Positions 7,860 to 12,500 of a stretch of 12,500 bases of DNA are shown one piece after another; position 1 is the stretch's first letter, and each line of letters begins with the position of its first letter. The stretch is from contig JAHBMJ010002262.1 in assembly GCA_018398765.1 (NCBI GenBank), positions 1 through 12,500 on the forward strand, written 5' to 3'. A program made the position numbers and the translations under genes. The notes under the pieces are model-generated. The model had not been told where the DNA came from. It did no database searches and was given only the letters and a program-made list of their open reading frames with translations. The DNA comes from Chromera velia. Lineage: Eukaryota > Sar > Chromeraceae.

Positions 7860-8500
7860 GTGGTGCACACAGGTCTGATTCACGGCCACTCTTATTCACT
7901 TCCTGTTTACTAAGAGCACAAAAAGAGAAACGCAAGGATCACATGAAGTACAAAGTGAGTATAGCAAGTCAACTGGCTATTAGAATTGCGATCTGTTTGT
8001 AGGTGATAAGCCTGTTGGCCTATGGATCCTCTCAAAGGCAAACGACAGCACGACAGCAGTTATAGCCGACAACGACCATCTCCGCAGGTCTCTGTCTCCA
8101 GCACGGACTAAGAGTGTTCCTCATAGTCGCCAGGATCGCCAAGTAGGAAAGCGAGAAGTTTCAGTCAGCTTACATGGGACACAAGAAGTCTCTGACACTC
8201 CCTTTCACAGTCTCCTGATTGTGCCTGCAGCGTATTGACAAAGGTTGAAAGAGATGTATGAATTTTCAAACGGTTTTACTAACGACTTCTGACAAGCGAC
8301 ATGTGACTCCTCCCAAGAAGGTTGTGTAAGTTTTCTACTCTGTGAGCTGAGCGATCACCATATGTAACGAGCTGTTAAATTATTAAGAGCTACTGGAAGC
8401 CCTTAGAATAGACAAAGGGAAGTGGCGCTAGTCAAACTCCAATGAGGCTTCAAGATAGTGTAAGGGTCTAAAGAGTTAGAGGTTTGGTTTAAGAAAGTTC
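7860..8500. other. Gene-free segment, nothing recognised
   Basis: Mixed-composition sequence that has left the pyrimidine tract. No frame above 60 codons, no clear repeat and no hairpin of note. Confidence 0.5.
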
Positions 8501-8504
8501 AATG

Positions 8505-8538
8505 TATAGCGCTATAATCGATCACTTTTCAATCGATT
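8505..8538. other. Palindrome plus overlapping inverted repeat
   Basis: TATAGCGCTATA (8505-8516) is a perfect 12-bp palindrome. AATCGAT (8516-8522) and ATCGATT (8532-8538) form a second, overlapping inverted pair. They open the structured block that runs to 9070. Confidence 0.7.
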
Positions 8539-8619
8539 TCAAGTTAATATTGAGTGCAGATCATCTCGATTTTGCTCAAGTTTGGAGGTTAGTTTTAGAG
8601 AGGCAATTCTGAGGGTGTT

Positions 8620-8654
8620 GGACCTCCTGAGGTGACCGACGACCTCGGAGGTCC
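8620..8654. other. Strong stem-loop, 13 bp with one bulge
   Basis: The arms GGACCTCCTGAGGT (8620-8633) and ACCTCGGAGGTCC (8642-8654) pair over 13 base pairs with one bulged T and an 8-nt loop GACCGACG. It is GC-rich and the most stable hairpin I found in the window. No T run follows on the plus strand; on the minus strand it lies beyond the T5 at 8665-8661. Confidence 0.8.
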
Positions 8655-8692
8655 TCTCGGAAAAATCCAGATTTTAATTTTTCTTGCGTAAT

Positions 8693-8810
8693 CCGATTTT
8701 GCACATGCGACAGGCCATTCAGACCGGGCGATTATTCAGCCTCAGAGCCGAATAATCGCTGCGCTTAAATTTGAATTCAAACCGCATGGAATTCGACCAG
8801 GCAAAATCGG
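8693..8810. other. Nested inverted repeats (outer 10 bp, inner 10 bp)
   Basis: The outer arms CCGATTTTGC (8693-8702) and GCAAAATCGG (8801-8810) are perfect inverted repeats. Within them GCGATTATTC (8728-8737) and GAATAATCGC (8750-8759) form a perfect 10-bp stem with a 12-nt loop. A 12-bp palindrome TTTGAATTCAAA lies at 8770-8781. Two perfect nested 10-bp stems in about 120 bp suggest a folded RNA or cruciform DNA. Confidence 0.75.
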
Positions 8811-8992
8811 CTATTCTAAGCATGGACCGCGTGGTATTCGGGTACTTCGGTTTCAGACCGCACACTATTTGGTTTTCGGCCTGACGGTTATTCGAATTCA
8901 GACCGTGCACTATTCGATGCCTCGATTTCTGACCGGGTCTTATTAGGTTCTATCAATTTTAGACCGCGCTTTATTCGGATGCATGTATTTTA
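8722..8992. repeat. Degenerate tandem array, period about 30-31 bp
   Basis: The unit is roughly TTYAGACCG, then 5-6 variable bases, then TATTCG and about 12 loose bases. GACCG or a one-base variant starts at 8722, 8780, 8795, 8825, 8856, 8883, 8901, 8931 and 8962. The steps 8795-8825-8856 and 8901-8931-8962 are 30 or 31 bp. The array ends where the tRNA-like block begins. No earlier class I know is named by this motif. Confidence 0.7.
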
Positions 8993-9000
8993 GAATTCTG

Positions 9001-9070
9001 CCGGTGGTGGGACTCGAACTCGGGACCTCCCGGTCCGAGCTTCTCATCCTAACCACTAAGCCACGGAGGC
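9001..9070 (-). ncRNA. tRNA-like pol III promoter module (SINE head or degenerate tRNA)
   Basis: On the minus strand the block begins GCCTCCG. TGGCTTAGTGG follows at positions 8-18 and fits the A box. GTTCGAGTCC lies about 31 nt further and fits the B box. The 3' end is CCACCACCGGC. A full cloverleaf does not form: only the first three acceptor bases pair (GCC/GGC), the T stem is broken, and the middle folds instead as CTCGG-ACC-GGGA-GGT-CCGAG. So it is probably not a working tRNA. A degenerate tRNA head with intact A and B boxes is the hallmark of a SINE. A transcript would run towards lower coordinates through the tandem array, to TTTT at 8806-8803 or T5 at 8665-8661. Confidence 0.65.
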
Positions 9071-9074
9071 TGGG

Positions 9075-9350
9075 TCCCATCTAAAGTATCGTGTTTGCCT
9101 GGTTCTTGTCTTTTCTTATCTTTTTACTTCTTTTTACCTTTATTTTCAATCGTTTGGTCTTCGTTCCTTTCTCTAAATAAAACATTAACTTCTTTCAGCT
9201 TTTCTATTATTTTCTATCATTTTTCGATACTTTTTCATACTTCTTTTATTTCATTTTCTAATACTTTTGACAATACTTTCTTATACTTTTTCTATCATTT
9301 TAGAATTAATTTTTTCTCTTATCAATCACTTTCTTTTAGTTCTATATATT
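9075..9350. other. T-rich spacer
   Basis: Plus strand rich in T with TTTCT, TACTTTT and ATCATTTT words. The 96-codon frame at 9095-9385 is Phe/Ser-rich and follows from composition. No gene called. Confidence 0.6.
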
Positions 9351-9353
9351 TTC

Positions 9354-9386
9354 TTATGTCTAGACTAGCTTTATGTCTAGACTAGC
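9354..9386. repeat. 17-bp-period tandem duplication with TCTAGA
   Basis: TTATGTCTAGACTAGC occurs at 9354-9369 and 9371-9386. ACTAGYACATAGCA, near the edge of LTR-like copy B, occurs at 9381 and 9433, so short repeats cluster at this boundary. Confidence 0.85.
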
Positions 9387-9414
9387 ACATAGCATGCATC
9401 TCCCTTTTGGGTTT

Positions 9415-9429
9415 GGGGTTCCATGCCCA
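9415..9429 (-). other. Weak candidate primer binding site of the large LTR-like element
   Basis: On the minus strand TGGGCATGGAACCCC begins 2 nt after the end of copy B. It has the expected TGG start, but I cannot match it to a particular tRNA. Confidence 0.3.
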
Positions 9430-9431
9430 AA

Positions 9432-9925
9432 TACTAGTACATAGCAAAGTGCGTCTAGGAAGAATCATTGGATGCGGCGCAAAGGAGGAAAGGTGCGTCA
9501 CTAGAAGGTTATTGCTACGAGATGGAGTTCGTGTCCCAAATCAGCGTAAAACGATCTACAAAGAAGTCTCCGATCACAGTTTCTCAACGTACGAGCCTAT
9601 CTCTAAGTCTTAATCAGCCTTTCAATATCATAATGTTTATCAACCTTCCAACTTCTCAACAGCTCCATCCACCCACTAGAATAACTCAACGATCATCTGT
9701 GTCCTAACGTTGCAACAAGTCTCTCTGCAACGCTTCACACAAATTTAAACACCGAATCGGGCAAGTGATGCATGTAAACCGCCCATATTAAGGGCCTAAA
9801 CCCCGGCATATCTCGGCTCCCGTCGCGAGGCCCGCGCCCGTCTTGGTGGGAATGGAATGCCTGGGTCTGAACTGGCGTCGCCGTCTGATTCGAGCCGTCC
9901 TGGCACCGCCAGGCAGTCCAGGACA
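9432..9925 (-). repeat. LTR-like repeat, copy B (5' LTR if one element)
   Basis: The last ~390 bp match copy A with about 39 differences by hand count, only about 3 of them transversions. The start reads TACTAG against TGTTAG in copy A. The shared end is CAGTCCAGGACA. It also carries the CTCAAC-rich segment and the GC-rich inverted motifs. Confidence 0.8.
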
Positions 9926-9983
9926 CCGTCTTCCTTTCTTTCTTTGTAGCTTTCTTTCTTTTCTAATTTAAATTCTTTCCTAG

Positions 9984-10002
9984 TTTTTTTTTTTTTTTTT
10001 TT
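9984..10002. repeat. T19 homopolymer
   Basis: A run of 19 T lies 55 bp beyond the candidate target duplication of the large element, after a CTTT-rich stretch. Confidence 0.95.
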
Positions 10003-10076
10003 AAATAGAACTTTAGAGTGTATCTTATATCCAGCTATCATTCACTTTTACATTCTGTCGAGTATTGACCAGGTTT

Positions 10077-10187
10077 GATTTGATTTGATTTGTTTTGAGG
10101 TTGGTTTTAATCTTAAATCAAATCTGCAGGTCTGATGGGGTTTGCTCTCACACCCCTATCAAATCTGTATCAAATCCACCTCAAATC
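10077..10187. repeat. GATTT/AAATC cluster with hairpin and helically phased TCAAATC
   Basis: Three perfect GATTT units (10077-10091) can pair with AAATCAAATC (10115-10124) across about 23 nt. TCAAATC then recurs at 10159, 10170 and 10181, exactly 11 bp apart, with different 4-bp linkers. Confidence 0.8.
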
Positions 10188-10359
10188 TGACTTTGAACGA
10201 CTCAAAACTTTAAATCAATGCACGTCATCTCACTACCATTTCACTGCTCTCTCTCTGTCTCTCTTCCATGAAAGAAACAAAAACGGAAAATCACGTGTCT
10301 TTTTCACATCCATTCTATTGATCGCTTGCACCACACCTGTCAAGAAATGAGGAAGAAAG

Positions 10360-10920
10360 TCAGCGCATTCATGCCCATGCAGCCCCCCATACATGCAAGC
10401 ATTCATGCGGTTGGACATTCGTTGCAACATGCAAGCAGATCGGAATCAAATGGTTTTGTCCAGCGACTGCATGCGACAACAGGCATGCAGCTGCTTGACG
10501 GGTGCATGCGCTCCTTCCTTTTCACTGGAACGAATGAATGAATGAATGCAGAAGTAGGTCGGCTCGAGTCCTTGCGTCACGGTGCCCAATGACATCGAGT
10601 GTGTGTCTCTCTCTTCGGACTGCAGGAACTCTTGCTTGTGGTTGCAGGCCGCTCTCAGGAGAACCGAGAAACCTCCAGCGCTTTCCTTTTTATGTCATGT
10701 CTCTGTCTCTGCAACCACCACAAAAGATGGGTCGGCCATTCACTCCTCTCTCTGAGAGCAGAGCCGTCCGGCACGTACAGGGGAAATATGCTTGCAGGGA
10801 TGTGGAGAACTGGATGCATGCACATGTATGCAGGCCTAGCTGCGCATACGTTCAGGGATGAGAGAAAAGGCAAAGAAGGCTCGACCAGTCAGGGGGTGTG
10901 CATACGGATCATGCAGGTTA
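10360..10920. other. CATGCA/GCATGC-rich tract
   Basis: The palindrome GCATGC occurs at 10469, 10483, 10504 and 10816, and CATGCA-type words recur between and after them. (GAAT)4 lies at 10532-10547. In apicomplexans TGCATGC words are bound by ApiAP2 factors; whether that applies here is unknown. A 155-codon frame (10599-11066) begins in this tract and ends inside the first 546-bp repeat. It resembles no family I know and is not called. Confidence 0.5.
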
Positions 10921-10948
10921 GCATAAGCAGGGTGTTGTTGTTGAGGTC

Positions 10949-11494
10949 AGCAGGGTGTGGTGGGTTTCCAAGGGTCCTTTGCGCACGGTCGCAGAACTTG
11001 ACGAGATTCCACCACCGTGCAAGCAGGAGAGAGGAGGGAGGAGGGGGGAGGGGGAGAGAGCATTAAGCGCGGCCACTCATCCTTTTTTCCCGCATCTCTC
11101 TCCCGTTCGGCTGAGCGTGGAGAGCGATGCATCACAGTCGGGCAAAGAGAGCTTTGAAGCATCATGATGCATTGGTGACAGATCTCTCGATCTGCCTCCA
11201 GCTTCTTCGATGGTCCAAAGCAGAAACAAAAAACAGAAGACTAACCGCACCTGTCCCCCAGGCAGGGCTTTCCAACTGAAACCTTCACACACGCAAGTGA
11301 GTGTACGTGCTCGTGTCTATGAAAGCAGCAGGCGCAAATTGTGGACGAGCGCAAGCCAGCCAGCTTTCATAGAGGAGATCAAATCAGGGGAGATGAAAAA
11401 GAGAACGATACATCACTGACCGTGGATACACCGAAGTTCCTGCAAAGATTCCACCACCACACCCGCTCGCTGGCTGTAGGGATCCACAGAAGCG
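10949..11494. repeat. 546-bp tandem duplication, copy 1
   Basis: It begins AGCAGGGTGTGGTGGGTTTC and is repeated at 11495 with a period of exactly 546 bp. Bases 11008-11266 are identical to 11554-11812. The first ~60 bp differ at 8 positions and the last ~50 bp diverge with an indel. Within the unit: a G-rich purine tract (about 11026-11066), a 12-bp palindrome GCATCATGATGC (11159-11170), a hairpin CAGATC-TCTC-GATCTG (11179-11194), and splice-like signals around 11262-11296. Frames up to about 72 codons are open on both strands, but none is convincing. Confidence 0.9.
11262..11296 (+). other. Possible 35-nt exon (splice-like borders), copy 1
   Basis: Upstream stands CTAAC (branch-point-like, 11241-11245) followed by CGCACCTGTCCCCCAG, a pyrimidine-rich acceptor ending in AG at 11260-11261. 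Downstream CGCAA is followed by GTGAGT at 11297-11302, a near-ideal donor. The enclosed 35 nt are not a multiple of three. Copy 2 keeps both borders (11808-11842) with one internal change. Splicing is inferred only. Confidence 0.3.
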
Positions 11495-12025
11495 GGCAGA
11501 GTGTGATGGGTCTCCGAGGGTCCTTTGCGCAGGGCCGCAGAACTTGACGAGACTCCACCACCGTGCAAGCAGGAGAGAGGAGGGAGGAGGGGGGAGGGGG
11601 AGAGAGCATTAAGCGCGGCCACTCATCCTTTTTTCCCGCATCTCTCTCCCGTTCGGCTGAGCGTGGAGAGCGATGCATCACAGTCGGGCAAAGAGAGCTT
11701 TGAAGCATCATGATGCATTGGTGACAGATCTCTCGATCTGCCTCCAGCTTCTTCGATGGTCCAAAGCAGAAACAAAAAACAGAAGACTAACCGCACCTGT
11801 CCCCCAGGCAGGTCTTTCCAACTGAAACCTTCACACACGCAAGTGAGTGTACGTGCTCGTATCTATGAAAGCAGCAGGCGCGAATTGTGGACCAGCGCAA
11901 GCCAGCCAGCTTTCATAGAGCAGATCAAATCAGGGGAGATGAAAAAGGGAACGATACATCACTGACCGTGGATACACCGAAGTTCCCACCAGAAAAGAGA
12001 CGCAAAGTTTCCACCACCACACCCT
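11495..12025. repeat. 546-bp tandem duplication, copy 2
   Basis: The second unit repeats the G-rich tract (about 11572-11612), the palindrome (11705-11716), the hairpin (11725-11740) and the splice-like segment (11808-11842). Near its end it has a ~14-bp insertion (CACCAGAAAAGAGA region, about 11988-12002) relative to copy 1. Both then share a CCACCACCACACCC block, after which similarity fades. Confidence 0.9.
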
Positions 12026-12500
12026 GCTGGTTTCCTGCAAGATCCTGCAAGCATACCTATACAAATACCGGCCGGCCGCGAGCAGCAAGATGGGAAGAAG
12101 GTACAGAGGGAGAGAGCTGAAGAGACGACAGGATTCATTTGTGGATGTGTGCATGTATGTGTGTGTCTTTAAGAGAGAGAGAGGGTGATGACCGACCTTT
12201 CCTTCGATCGGGTGGATTGTGGGGGGACCTTCTTCTTCTCGAGATCGAAAGTTTTGCGCCTCTTCGCTGCATCAGGAGAGGGCAGGAGGGAGACACACGG
12301 TCAGACAGCCAGGAGAAGCATCAATACTCTCACAGTGCACGGTGCGAACTGAGCTGTCTGACATGTCCGCACCCATTTGTCTCTTGGAGATGCGTTGAGC
12401 CAGCGGACAGAGGGAGGTGGAAACACATTCAATAGAGAGATCAGATCATGCACTTGGAGGTTCAAAGATCCTCTCGAATGCATGTCCACAAACCATGTGA
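12026..12500. other. Gene-free right edge
   Basis: A palindrome CGGCCGGCCG lies at 12069-12078, with a GT-rich and then GA-rich short tract at 12145-12185. Frames at 12139-12435 plus and 12301-12489 minus overlap and carry no recognisable motif. A gene could be cut by the window edge, but I see no support for one. Confidence 0.5.

Larger units (their letters stand above)
5890..7860. repeat. Pyrimidine-rich tract of about 2 kb
   Basis: The plus strand is dominated by C and T over the whole stretch, with few purine runs. Frames such as 6111-6560 plus and 6315-6683 minus are translations of tetranucleotide repeats (Phe/Leu/Ser on plus, Arg/Lys/Glu/Gly on minus) and are not genes. If the surrounding LTR-like pair is one element on the minus strand, its sense transcript would be purine-rich here. 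GTCTGATTCACRGCC occurs near 6937 and 7873, a weak hint of an internal duplication. Confidence 0.7.
4663..9925 (-). mobile_element. Candidate large non-coding LTR element (LARD-like), minus strand
   Basis: Related repeats of 507 bp (4663-5169) and 494 bp (9432-9925) enclose about 4.26 kb. On the plus strand the whole unit begins TGTTAG and ends GGACA, and CCGT abuts both outer ends (4659-4662 and 9926-9929), matching a 4-bp target duplication. On the minus strand AGAAGAGGGGGG (5185 to 5174) lies 4 bp before the 4663-5169 repeat, as a polypurine tract should. TGGGCATGGAACCCC starts 2 nt after the other repeat and is a possible primer binding site. No reverse transcriptase or integrase is seen inside. 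The first ~110 bp of the two repeats align much less well than the rest, so two independent insertions of a dispersed repeat remain possible. Confidence 0.55.

Noticed and set aside
8722-8992. Periodic ~31-bp array as a CRISPR
   Set aside because: Units are degenerate throughout, with no constant repeat and variable spacer pattern and no cas genes, and the context is eukaryotic.
10599-11066. A 155-codon plus-strand frame preceded by an acceptor-like CTCTCTCTTCGGACTGCAG
   Set aside because: No domain, an arbitrary composition ending in the G-rich tract, and it runs into the tandem repeat. The acceptor-like site alone is weak evidence.

Overview
This is nuclear DNA from a eukaryote. I recognise no conserved gene, rRNA, canonical tRNA or prokaryotic operon in it. 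Base composition is mixed, with AT-rich stretches, a roughly 2-kb pyrimidine-rich tract, a CATGCA-rich tract and many simple repeats. Repeats of several classes sit back to back, as in the repeat-rich intergenic DNA of a large genome. The organism cannot be fixed from the sequence. The CT-rich tracts and GCATGC motifs recall coccidian or chromerid alveolates, but that is only a guess.

Layout. 1-1620: low-complexity and AT-leaning non-coding DNA with small hairpins. 1631-1868: a foldback element. 1881-2134: a hAT-like MITE with an 8-bp target duplication. 2143-2668: AT-rich spacer. 2669-4517: a short minus-strand LTR retrotransposon with two ~280-bp LTRs, an initiator-Met-type primer binding site, a polypurine tract, a 4-bp target duplication and a possible Gag-like ORF. 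4663-9925: a second pair of ~500-bp LTR-like repeats, also ending TG...CA and flanked by a 4-bp duplication, around ~4.3 kb with no recognisable polymerase gene (a LARD-like layout). Its interior holds the pyrimidine tract and, at 8500-9070, a structured module: palindromes, strong hairpins, a degenerate ~31-bp tandem array and a tRNA-like pol III promoter head on the minus strand. 9930-10950: simple repeats, a helically phased TCAAATC cluster and CATGCA-rich sequence. 10949-12025: a 546-bp tandem duplication whose core is identical over 259 bp while its edges differ by about 13%. 12026-12500: nothing recognised.

The parts look like products of transposition and duplication, not a gene pathway. 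The two LTR elements lie 145 bp apart in the same orientation and share a 4-bp target size, so they may have used the same or a related trans-acting machinery encoded elsewhere. Differences between repeat copies are almost all transitions, many in CpG or CpA contexts, which points to cytosine deamination or an RIP-like process. The best candidates for something undescribed are the tRNA-headed structured module at 8500-9070 and the conserved core of the 546-bp duplication, which contains a possible 35-nt exon.
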